NCBI GenBank assembly: GCA_965224065.1
Contig: CBDCYF010000005.1
Span: 1,674,001 to 1,738,000 of the forward strand
DNA from: JAOTZA01 sp965224065
GTDB lineage: Bacteria > Acidobacteriota > Thermoanaerobaculia > Multivoradales > JAHEKO01
Direction of reading: 5' to 3'
DNA: 64,000 nucleotides
Each line of letters opens with the position of its first letter. Position 1 is the stretch's first letter. Positions 26,762 to 34,199 of the stretch are shown here, in pieces. The notes beneath the pieces were generated by a model, which did not search any database, was not told the DNA's origin, and saw only the letters and a program-made list of their open reading frames with translations. Both the position numbers and the translations under genes were made by a program.

Positions 26762-28005
26762 CAATCCGGGAGACCCAGCCACCGCGACCCGCCGACGCTC
26801 ACCGTTTTGGCCGAGTCGAGTTGATCCCCCGGCTGCGGGACCAGGGTTACGACAACACCCAGATCCGCAAACGCCGCCGCTGGCTGGAGCACACCGCCGG
26901 CTGCGAGCTGCCACACGTCGCGGCGTTCTCGGTGAACGGCGAAGCCATGCGAGGCAACATCGAGAACCCGATCGGGGCGGTCCAGATGCCGCTCGGCGTT
27001 GCCGGGCCGCTACGAGTGCACGGAGAGGCCGCCAACGGCATCTTCTATGTGCCGCTCGCCACGACCGAGGGCGCGCTGGTGCGCTCCTACGAGCGTGGGA
27101 TGGTCGCGCTGACCCAGGCGGGCGGGGCTACCGCGCGCATCTATGAGGACGAAAACCGAGTGACCCCGGTCTTTTTCCTGCCGTCGATCGATTCCGCGCA
27201 CGCCTTCGCGACGGGACTCGACGCCATCCTGGCCGACGTTCGGCGGGAGGCCGAATCCACTACCCGCCACGGACGTCTGCTGCGTCTGGACACGCACCCG
27301 GTGGGTCGCGAGGTGCTGGTGAGCTTTCACTACAACACCGGCGACGCACAGGGCATGAACATGATCGTCAAGGCGACCGACCATGCCTGCCGCTGGATCG
27401 TCGCCAACACCCCCGCGACCGGTTACCAGATCTTCAGCGGCTATAACTCCGAGAAGCGCGCCAGCGGCGCGCTGCTGGCGGGAGGCAAGGGCAAGCGGGT
27501 CACCGCTGGAGCCCGGCTGCCGGCTCGGGTCGTCAGGGCCTATCTGCACGCCAGCCCCGAAGACATGGTCACGGTCTGGCACCGCACCGTGGTCGGCCAT
27601 CTCCAGGCCGGGGCCATCGGCTACAACGGACACTACGCCAACGGTCTGGCGGCGATTTTTATCGCCTGCGGTCAGGACGTGGCCAACGTCGCCAACTCGG
27701 CCGTCGGCATCACCAACTTTGAAGTGACCGGCGACGGCGACCTCTACGCCAGCGTCACCCTGCCGTCTCTGACCGTGGCCACGGTGGGCGGAGGCACCCG
27801 TCTGGGCACCAGCCGGGAATGTCTGGACCTCCTGGGATGCGCCGACTCCGGCAAGGCCCGCAAGCTGGCCGAGATCGTTGCCGCCTCCCTGCTGGCCGGC
27901 GAGCTGTCGATGGGCGCGGCGATCGTGAGCGGGGAGTTTGTTCGCGCCCACGAACAGTACGGCCGCAACCGGCCCGACCCGATCTCAGCGGAGAGCGTCC
28001 GGTGA
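26758..28005 (+). CDS. Class I hydroxymethylglutaryl-CoA reductase homologue
   Basis: A 415-residue protein with clear HMG-CoA reductase motifs: ENPIGAVQMPLGVAGPL at 69-85, PLATTEGALVRSYERG with E104, HYNTGDAQGMNM at 191-202, K233 in NSEKRASG, GQD with D307 and a C-terminal H398 (RAHEQYGRNRP). So the Glu-Lys-Asp-His set is present. The usual DKK is SEKR here, a divergence. HMG-CoA reductase makes mevalonate, but no other mevalonate gene is near. Within a KS/CLF/ACP operon it may instead reduce an acyl thioester made by the cluster (inference). It is ATGA-coupled to the KS-like gene and to the next gene. Confidence 0.88.
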   Translation: MTIRETQPPRPADAHRFGRVELIPRLRDQGYDNTQIRKRRRWLEHTAGCELPHVAAFSVNGEAMRGNIENPIGAVQMPLGVAGPLRVHGEAANGIFYVPLATTEGALVRSYERGMVALTQAGGATARIYEDENRVTPVFFLPSIDSAHAFATGLDAILADVRREAESTTRHGRLLRLDTHPVGREVLVSFHYNTGDAQGMNMIVKATDHACRWIVANTPATGYQIFSGYNSEKRASGALLAGGKGKRVTAGARLPARVVRAYLHASPEDMVTVWHRTVVGHLQAGAIGYNGHYANGLAAIFIACGQDVANVANSAVGITNFEVTGDGDLYASVTLPSLTVATVGGGTRLGTSRECLDLLGCADSGKARKLAEIVAASLLAGELSMGAAIVSGEFVRAHEQYGRNRPDPISAESVR

Positions 28006-29567
28006 GCCGGCCTTTCAGGGGACTGCGCGACCGCGAGCCACTCGCGTCCTACGACGTCGTGGTCATCGGCGCCGGTATCGGCGGGCTGATCACCGCCAAT
28101 CTCCTGGCTCGTGACGGTCTCTCGGTGCTGCTTGTCGAACAGCACTACATGGCGGGCGGCTACTGCTCCACCTTCCGGCGCCGCGGTTTCACCTTTGACG
28201 CCGCCACTCACTTTTATCCCTTGCTGGGCAACCCCAGCACCCTGACCGGACGGCTGTTGTGCGACCTCGGCGTCGAGACCCAGTGGATCAAGATGGATCC
28301 GGTCGATACCTTTCATCTCCCCGACGGCTCGCGCTTTGCGGTACCGGCGGATTTCGACGCCTACCGGCGCAAGCTGGACGCCGAGTTTCCCCACCAGCGC
28401 AAGGCGCTCGAGCGCTTCTTCGAGACGGTCAACGAAGCCTACCTCCACGGGCTTCTCTACTACTTCCGCGGCCGCGAGACGGCGCGTTTCCGGTTGTACC
28501 GCAACTGGACCGTCCGCGAGGCGCTGGATCGGTTCTTTGACGACCGCAAGCTCAAACTGGTGCTGACCGCCGACTGCCCGCACTGGGGCTCGCCCCCAAA
28601 ACGCACTTCCTTTGTGTTCGATTCGATGCTTCGACTGTCGTACTTTCTCGGCAACTACTACCCGGTCGGTGGCTCGCAGGCCTTTGCCGACGACCTCGCG
28701 CGCTGCTTCGAAGACCACGGCGGCGACATCCTCATCAGCACCCGGGTCCACCAGATTCTGGTGGAGGACGGAGCGGCAACCGGCGTCCGGCTCGAGACCA
28801 CTCGCGGAAGACTCCGCGGTACGAGGACGGTTCGCGCCGGTGTCGTGGTCTCGAACGCCGACCTTCGGCAGACGTTCGAAACACTCCTCCCGCCGGACGC
28901 CACGCCCCCCGAGCTCCTGGGGCTCGTGCGGAGCCTGCGGCCGTCCTTCCCCTGTTTTCTCACCCACATCGGCCTCGAGGGTGTTTCTCAGCAACGGCTC
29001 GACGAGGTCCAAGGGTACTACTGGAACGACTGGGATCCCGACCGGGTCGGCCGCAACGGTCTGCGCTGCAAGGTCTTCTCACCGACCGTCTACGAGCCGC
29101 GCATGGCGCCACCCGGAGGCCAGGTCGTCATCCTGCAAAAGGTCCTCGAGATGGACTACGACGGCGTCGAAGACTGGCCAGGACACAAGCAGGGCATCGA
29201 AGACTACGTCCTGTCCCATTTCGAGAGTTTGATCCCCGGTGTGCGCGACCGTATCGTCGTCCATCTTTCGGCTTCCGCCAAGACCTCCCGACGGTTCACC
29301 CTCAACACCGCCGGCGCCATGCTGGGGTGGGAGATGTCGCCGGAGCAGCTCGGGGCGGACCGCCCCGGTATCGAGGGCCCGGTCGGGAACCTCTATCTGA
29401 CCGGGCACTGGACCCGCCCGGGTGGCGGCATCACGCCAGTGATCGTATCGGCCATCCAGGCCGCGTTCCACGTCACCGGCCGCCAGCCTCCGCGCGCCGC
29501 CGATGCCCCGATCCTCGCCCCTCCCATCGATGAAGAAACCCAACAACTGATGGCGGCCACCGCATGA
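28002..29567 (+). CDS. CrtI/RetSat-like FAD-dependent oxidoreductase
   Basis: A 521-residue flavoprotein of the phytoene desaturase/all-trans-retinol 13,14-reductase family. The dinucleotide motif VVIGAGIGGLITANLLARDG is near residues 19-38, the CrtI-type GGYCSTFRRRGFTFDAATHF near 57-75, and the C-terminal NLYLTGHWTRPGGGITPVIV near 465. Relatives saturate or desaturate conjugated polyenes. The GTG at 28002 overlaps the HMG-CoA reductase stop. The location suggests it modifies a polyene acyl chain built by the KS/CLF pair (inference). Confidence 0.9.
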   Translation: MSRPFRGLRDREPLASYDVVVIGAGIGGLITANLLARDGLSVLLVEQHYMAGGYCSTFRRRGFTFDAATHFYPLLGNPSTLTGRLLCDLGVETQWIKMDPVDTFHLPDGSRFAVPADFDAYRRKLDAEFPHQRKALERFFETVNEAYLHGLLYYFRGRETARFRLYRNWTVREALDRFFDDRKLKLVLTADCPHWGSPPKRTSFVFDSMLRLSYFLGNYYPVGGSQAFADDLARCFEDHGGDILISTRVHQILVEDGAATGVRLETTRGRLRGTRTVRAGVVVSNADLRQTFETLLPPDATPPELLGLVRSLRPSFPCFLTHIGLEGVSQQRLDEVQGYYWNDWDPDRVGRNGLRCKVFSPTVYEPRMAPPGGQVVILQKVLEMDYDGVEDWPGHKQGIEDYVLSHFESLIPGVRDRIVVHLSASAKTSRRFTLNTAGAMLGWEMSPEQLGADRPGIEGPVGNLYLTGHWTRPGGGITPVIVSAIQAAFHVTGRQPPRAADAPILAPPIDEETQQLMAATA

Positions 29568-31384
29568 CTCGTGAACAAAAAATCCGTCTGCGCCGAATCG
29601 CCATGCCCGGTCTGGTCGTTTTGGCAATGATGCCGGTGGCCCTGACCCACGTGAGCCGCAGCGACGCCCGCCACGCCAGTTTCTACAACACCGGCGCGAC
29701 CATCAACGCCTTTCTCAAGACCTATTGCAAAGGCGTCGAGACGGCCTTTGCCTCGCAGAACCCGGACCCGGTTCTCGAGGCCTTTAGCTCGGCCTACCGT
29801 TCGCCGGGCCGCGGCCGCTGGTTGGCGAGCGAAACGCCGGCGGGCGGCCGTCCGGTGGCCGGCGAGGCCACGCAGACGGACCTCACGATTGTGGGCGATG
29901 ACGACTTTGACCGCCCGGCATTGGCACAGGCGGTCCAGAACTATCTCGGCGGACTGTCCGCCATCGAACGCACGGTCTGCAAGATTGATCTGATCGAAGA
30001 CACCGACCTGAAGACCTCCGCGGTCCTGAGCGTCAAGTTCATCCTCGATGGGATCGACCGCGAGGACCGGCTTTTTCAGGATCGTCATTTCTACCGCTGG
30101 CACCTGGTCAACGAGGGCGAAGGCAAGGCCTTTGACTGGAAGATCACACGCGATGAGCTGATCGAAGGAACCCGGATCGCCGGCCGGGGCGACGGGCTGG
30201 TGGCGACCGACCCCGAGCGCCTCGGCATCGACTACCGGCATCACCGCAACCCCCACGTCGACATGAAGACGTTCCGCGCCGAGCTCAAGTTCGGCGTGGT
30301 GCAGCACGCCGCCGGTGGAGTCAGCGCGGCCGACTACGACCTCGACGGGAGACCCGACCTGCTTTTCCTCGACGGCGTCGACAGCCGTCTCTACCGCAAC
30401 GAGGGCCTCGACGCCGAAGGTCTGCCGGCGTTTCGCGACGTGACTGAAGAGGCGGGTCTCGACGGCCTCGACCGCGCCCACGTCGGGATTTTTGCCGACT
30501 ACGACAACGACGGCGACCGCGACCTCTTTGTCGGCCGCTATCTGGCGCCCAACCGCTTTTACCGCAACCGAGGCGATGGCACCTTTGTGGACGAGGCGCC
30601 GCAGGTCGGTCTCGACGCGTCGATGCCCACCATGGCGGCAACCCTCCTGGATTTTGACCGCGACGGCTTTCTCGACCTCTATCTGGCGGTCAACGGCAAC
30701 GCGTTCGAGGAGCTGCCGCGGCTGCCCTTCTTTGCCCGCAACGGTCTGCCCAACCGCCTTTACCGCAACCAGGGCGGCGAGCGTTTTGTCGACGTCACCA
30801 AAGAAAGCGGCACCGGTGACACCGGCTGGAGCCTGGCGGTCGCGGCGGGCGACTACGACGGCGACGGGCTGACCGATCTGGCCGTGGCCAACGACTTCGG
30901 GCGTAAGTCCTTGTACCGCAACGAGGGCGACGGGACCTTTAGCGACCGGGCAAAGCACGCCGGGGTGCTGGATTTTGGCCCCGGCATGGGCCTGGCTTTT
31001 GCCGACTACAACGACGACGGCCGGCTCGACCTCTACACCTCGAACGTCAACTCGAACCAGCGTTGGTACGGCGAGGACATGACGGTCAAGCAGTACCTGC
31101 GCAACGTCATGCGCACGCGCTGGATCCTTGCCGACGCCGGCGAGTATCTCGAGGTCTACCGCCTGCTGGGCGAGGACTGGGTCGAGCTGGGGCAGCAGTT
31201 TGGGGAGGGCAACTCCCTTTTTCGCAACGACGGCGACGGTGTCTTCACCGAGCTCAAGGAGAGCCATACCGGGCGCACCGGTTGGGGCTGGAGTGTCAAC
31301 TTTCTGGATGTCGACAACGACACCGATCTCGACCTCTATGCCGCCAACGGGTGGATCAGCAACACGCCCGGTACCGATTTGTGA
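29564..31384 (+). CDS. FG-GAP/VCBS repeat protein, N-terminal part of a UnbV-type gene cut by in-frame TGA
   Basis: 606 residues with a short N-terminal hydrophobic anchor (AMPGLVVLAMMPVALTHV), a region of about 200 residues, then repeats of the calcium-binding type DYDNDGDRDLFVGR, DYDGDGLTDLAVAN and DYNDDGRLDLYTS. It stops at a TGA (31382-31384) right after YAANGWISNTPGTDL. The homologue at 34196 reads through the equivalent position, and the same frame here stays open after the TGA to 31987, giving the missing ASPIC/UnbV domain. This is therefore most likely one CRTAC1-family gene with a nonsense codon, a sequencing error or readthrough. ATGA-coupled to the preceding flavoprotein gene. Confidence 0.85.
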   Translation: MTREQKIRLRRIAMPGLVVLAMMPVALTHVSRSDARHASFYNTGATINAFLKTYCKGVETAFASQNPDPVLEAFSSAYRSPGRGRWLASETPAGGRPVAGEATQTDLTIVGDDDFDRPALAQAVQNYLGGLSAIERTVCKIDLIEDTDLKTSAVLSVKFILDGIDREDRLFQDRHFYRWHLVNEGEGKAFDWKITRDELIEGTRIAGRGDGLVATDPERLGIDYRHHRNPHVDMKTFRAELKFGVVQHAAGGVSAADYDLDGRPDLLFLDGVDSRLYRNEGLDAEGLPAFRDVTEEAGLDGLDRAHVGIFADYDNDGDRDLFVGRYLAPNRFYRNRGDGTFVDEAPQVGLDASMPTMAATLLDFDRDGFLDLYLAVNGNAFEELPRLPFFARNGLPNRLYRNQGGERFVDVTKESGTGDTGWSLAVAAGDYDGDGLTDLAVANDFGRKSLYRNEGDGTFSDRAKHAGVLDFGPGMGLAFADYNDDGRLDLYTSNVNSNQRWYGEDMTVKQYLRNVMRTRWILADAGEYLEVYRLLGEDWVELGQQFGEGNSLFRNDGDGVFTELKESHTGRTGWGWSVNFLDVDNDTDLDLYAANGWISNTPGTDL

Positions 31385-31414
31385 CTGCCCTTCACCAGCG
31401 GTGCGGTCGCACGC

Positions 31415-31987
31415 GTGAACCAATACAAACAGGGCCTCTTCTTCAGTCACGACTTTGTCGGCGAAAACTCCTGGAACGGCTACGAGTTCAACTGTCTGAT
31501 GATCAACGTCGGCGGCGACCAGTTTGTGGAAGCCGGCCGGGCCGCCGGCGGCGACAGCGTGCTCGACGGTCGCGGCGTGGCGGTCGCCGACCTGGATGGC
31601 GACGGTCGCCTCGATCTGGTGATCAATAACAACAACGCGGCGCCGACCGTCTATCTCAACCGTCTGCGTCGAACCGGCCACTGGCTCGCTCTGGCGCTGC
31701 GCGCCGCCGACGGTGCGCCCGACGCGGTCGGCACCCGGCTGAGTCTGACCGTGAGACAGGGCTCGGGTGAGCGCAAAACGATGAACCGCTGGGTGGAGGC
31801 CGGGTCCGGATACGCCGCGCAGTCCGACTATCCGGTCCATTTTGGGCTCGGCCCCGAGCCCCGGATCGAGGAGCTCGAAATCCTCTGGCCCAGCGGCCGG
31901 GCCGAGCGGATCGTTGGAGAAGCGTTGCGGGAACGTCTGTCCCTCGATCGCGTCAGCCACCTGGTCGAAGGAGAGCTCGAGGGATGA
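31415..31987 (+). CDS. ASPIC/UnbV C-terminal part of the same CRTAC1-family gene
   Basis: 190 residues in the same frame as the preceding part, beginning at a GTG 31 bases after the TGA. It contains one more FG-GAP repeat (VADLDGDGRLDLVINN) and the ASPIC/UnbV domain (GTRLSLTV, EAGSGYAAQSDYPVHFGLG and ELEILWPSGR). The region between TGA and GTG also aligns with the intact paralogue, so the GTG is probably not a natural start. Its stop overlaps the next start (ATGA), so the 3' part stays embedded in the coupled operon. UnbV homologues accompany enediyne clusters and their exact role is unknown. Confidence 0.75.
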   Translation: MNQYKQGLFFSHDFVGENSWNGYEFNCLMINVGGDQFVEAGRAAGGDSVLDGRGVAVADLDGDGRLDLVINNNNAAPTVYLNRLRRTGHWLALALRAADGAPDAVGTRLSLTVRQGSGERKTMNRWVEAGSGYAAQSDYPVHFGLGPEPRIEELEILWPSGRAERIVGEALRERLSLDRVSHLVEGELEG

Positions 31988-33642
31988 TCGCGCACACCCA
32001 GCCGGTTGCGCACCGCCGCGCGCGGATCGCGCTCGCGGGCCCACGCCGAGCGCTCCTCGAGGCCCTGCGCACCGAGCTGGCGGGCTCGGAGACCGTCGAC
32101 ACCGCGCCGCTCTCTGAATCCGCCGACTCCCCCGACTCCATCCTTCTCGCGCCGCGATGCGACGAGGACCTGGCCAGCCAGCTCGAAGCGGTCGGGGCGG
32201 CCGGAGCCGCTTGCGCAGAACACTGGGTTTTGATCTCGGATGCGCGAGCGAGTCCGCCGAGCCACCATCACCCAGGACACGTGCGCGAAGAGTTCGCGAC
32301 ACAAAAGCGCGTCGCCCACCCACTGGCTCGGGCGTGGCTGCGTCTCGAAGCGCAAACGGCGGCCGCGGCCGACCGCCATGGGGCCACGCTGACCGTGCTG
32401 CGGCCCTGCCCGGTGGTCCTACCCGGCGGCCGCGGGTTCTTCGACCGTCTGGTACGCGGCCGCGTCGGCTGGACAGTCGCCGGCTTTGATCCATCGATCC
32501 AGCTCTTGAGCGCAACCGACCTCGCGCGCGCCGTCGAATGCGCGGTGGCGACGCGGCGCCCGGGCATCTTCCATGTCGCTCCCCGGGGAGTGGCCCCGCT
32601 GTGCCGGCTGCTGGGCGCCTCTCGCACCCTCCGCGTTCCTCTCCCCTACACTGCGCACCGGCTGGGCCGGGCGGTTCTGGCGCGGATGGGCCTGGCGGGA
32701 GCCATTGCCGAGGTCGACTATCTCCGCTATCCCTGGTCGGTCTCGGGCGACAAGATCCGGCGGGAGCTGGGCTTCCGGCCTCTGCACGACACATTGGAGG
32801 CGGCACGGCACGCCACAGCCACCGACACCGGCTCCGACAAGACTCCCTCTCCTCGGTACGACGATCACGGGTTCGACCGCGACTATGTCGATCGCCGCGG
32901 CCGCGGCCTGTTTCGTTTTCTCCACGACCGCTATTGGAGGGTCGAGGTCAAGGGACTCGAGCATGTGCCCGAGACCGGCAAGGCCGTTCTGGTCGGGATC
33001 CACCGCGGGCACCAACCCTATGACGCCGTCATGGCCCTCCATCTGCTGGCGACCCGCCGGCGACGCTACCCACGGTTTCTGATCCACCCCACCCTAGTCA
33101 AGTTTCCCTTTCTCGCCTCGTTCATCACCCGCTGCGGTGGTCTCCACGCCTGCCAAGAAAACGCCGACTGGGTCCTCGAGCACGACCGGATCCTGGGGGT
33201 CTTCCCCGAGGGAATCCGCGGCACCTTTCGCCGCTACCGGAACGCCTACCGGCTGGGTAAATTCGGACGCGACGAATTCGTCAAGATCGCGCTCCGCCAT
33301 CAGGCGCCGATCATTCCCTTTGTCACGGTCGGGAGCGCCGAGATCTTCCCCATTCTCGGCAAGCTGCGCTGGGGCTGGTTCAAGCGGGCCACCGAGTGGC
33401 CGTGTCTTCCGATCACGCCGACGATGTCGACCGTGCCCCTGCCCTCGAAGTGGCACACCTGGTTTCTGGATCCCATCCCGGTCGCCGGCCGCTACCCACC
33501 CGAAGCCGTGCGCGACCGGGCGACCGTCCGGCAAATCAGTCAGGACGTGCGGGCGCGGCTCGAAGCGGCGATTGCCGAGATGCTCGAGCGGCGGCGCTCG
33601 ATCTTCTATGGACAGATCTTTGACCGGGAGGCTCCCGCATGA
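31984..33642 (+). CDS. Fusion of degenerate NAD-epimerase domain and lysophospholipid acyltransferase
   Basis: 552 residues. The N-terminal half (about 10-280) resembles an SDR epimerase (TVLRPCPVVLPGG, LSATDLARAVECAV and SVSGDKIRRELGF), but the Rossmann glycine motif is not recognisable (ALAGPRRALLEAL). The C-terminal half (about 310-530) is a PlsC/DAGAT-like acyltransferase: GIHRGHQPYDAV gives an H-x6-D motif as in the mycobacterial-type branch, and GVFPEGIRGT, KFGRDEFVKIALRHQAPIIPF match that family. It would move an acyl chain to a hydroxyl acceptor at the membrane. In this cluster the acyl donor could be the KS/CLF product (inference). ATGA-coupled on both sides. Confidence 0.85.
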   Translation: MIAHTQPVAHRRARIALAGPRRALLEALRTELAGSETVDTAPLSESADSPDSILLAPRCDEDLASQLEAVGAAGAACAEHWVLISDARASPPSHHHPGHVREEFATQKRVAHPLARAWLRLEAQTAAAADRHGATLTVLRPCPVVLPGGRGFFDRLVRGRVGWTVAGFDPSIQLLSATDLARAVECAVATRRPGIFHVAPRGVAPLCRLLGASRTLRVPLPYTAHRLGRAVLARMGLAGAIAEVDYLRYPWSVSGDKIRRELGFRPLHDTLEAARHATATDTGSDKTPSPRYDDHGFDRDYVDRRGRGLFRFLHDRYWRVEVKGLEHVPETGKAVLVGIHRGHQPYDAVMALHLLATRRRRYPRFLIHPTLVKFPFLASFITRCGGLHACQENADWVLEHDRILGVFPEGIRGTFRRYRNAYRLGKFGRDEFVKIALRHQAPIIPFVTVGSAEIFPILGKLRWGWFKRATEWPCLPITPTMSTVPLPSKWHTWFLDPIPVAGRYPPEAVRDRATVRQISQDVRARLEAAIAEMLERRRSIFYGQIFDREAPA

Positions 33643-34199
33643 GAGCGCGCATGGCCCTATGCCTCGCCGCGGTTCTTCTGGCCGGCTGTGTTCAGGCGCC
33701 GGAGCGGCTGACGGTGGGCGCGGTGGCGCCGCATTTCGAGCTGACCTCGCTCGAGGGCCCGAGCCTCGACAGCCGCAAGCTCCTGGGCCGCAACATCGTC
33801 CTCAATTTCTGGGCCACCTGGTGTCTGCCCTGTCTACGCGAGATCCCCGAGCTGATCCGCCTCTCCGAGGAGGTCGATTCGGTCGAGGTGGTTGGGATCG
33901 CGCTCGACGCCGAAGGCGCCGATGCGGTGCGTCCCTTTGTCGCCAAGCACGGGATCCAGTACACCGTGCTGCTGGGTAGCGAGGAGGTCTTCCAGCGTTT
34001 CAACGGTCTGACCATCCCGTACACGCTGGTCCTCGACCCATCCCACCGGGTCGTCAACATCTACAGCGGCCCGGTGACCCGCGCGGCGATTGAGCGGGAT
34101 CTTGCTTCGCTCATCGCCACAGGGCCGCCCCGCGACCGATTCCCCGCCGAGACCGCACGATTCCAGCCGGCGATGTCGGACATGGAGGAGAAGACATGA
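33639..34199 (+). CDS. TlpA-like thiol-disulfide lipoprotein
   Basis: A 186-residue thioredoxin-fold protein. The N-terminus is a lipoprotein signal with lipobox LLAGC (Cys at 17). The fold follows with VAPHFELTSLEG, LNFWATWCLPCLREIPEL (redox CxxC) and the cis-Pro segment LTIPYTLVLD. It should act on the periplasmic side of a membrane, keeping substrates reduced or transferring electrons. Possible partners are the exported FG-GAP proteins or the Cys-rich protein of the same operon (inference). It overlaps both flanking genes by 4 bases. Confidence 0.9.
   Translation: MRARMALCLAAVLLAGCVQAPERLTVGAVAPHFELTSLEGPSLDSRKLLGRNIVLNFWATWCLPCLREIPELIRLSEEVDSVEVVGIALDAEGADAVRPFVAKHGIQYTVLLGSEEVFQRFNGLTIPYTLVLDPSHRVVNIYSGPVTRAAIERDLASLIATGPPRDRFPAETARFQPAMSDMEEKT

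Noticed and set aside
26758..28005. A mevalonate-pathway operon
   Set aside because: Only the HMG-CoA reductase homologue is here; no synthase, kinase or decarboxylase genes are near it.
31382..31420. Selenocysteine insertion at the TGA
   Set aside because: The paralogue has an acidic residue, not Cys, at the aligned position, and the downstream stem is short. Kept as a low possibility only.
29393..32806. A 1137-residue open frame on the minus strand, opposite the FG-GAP region
   Set aside because: It is a shadow of high-GC repeated codons (GAC, CTC, CGC) on the other strand; composition is unlike a protein and it has no motif.
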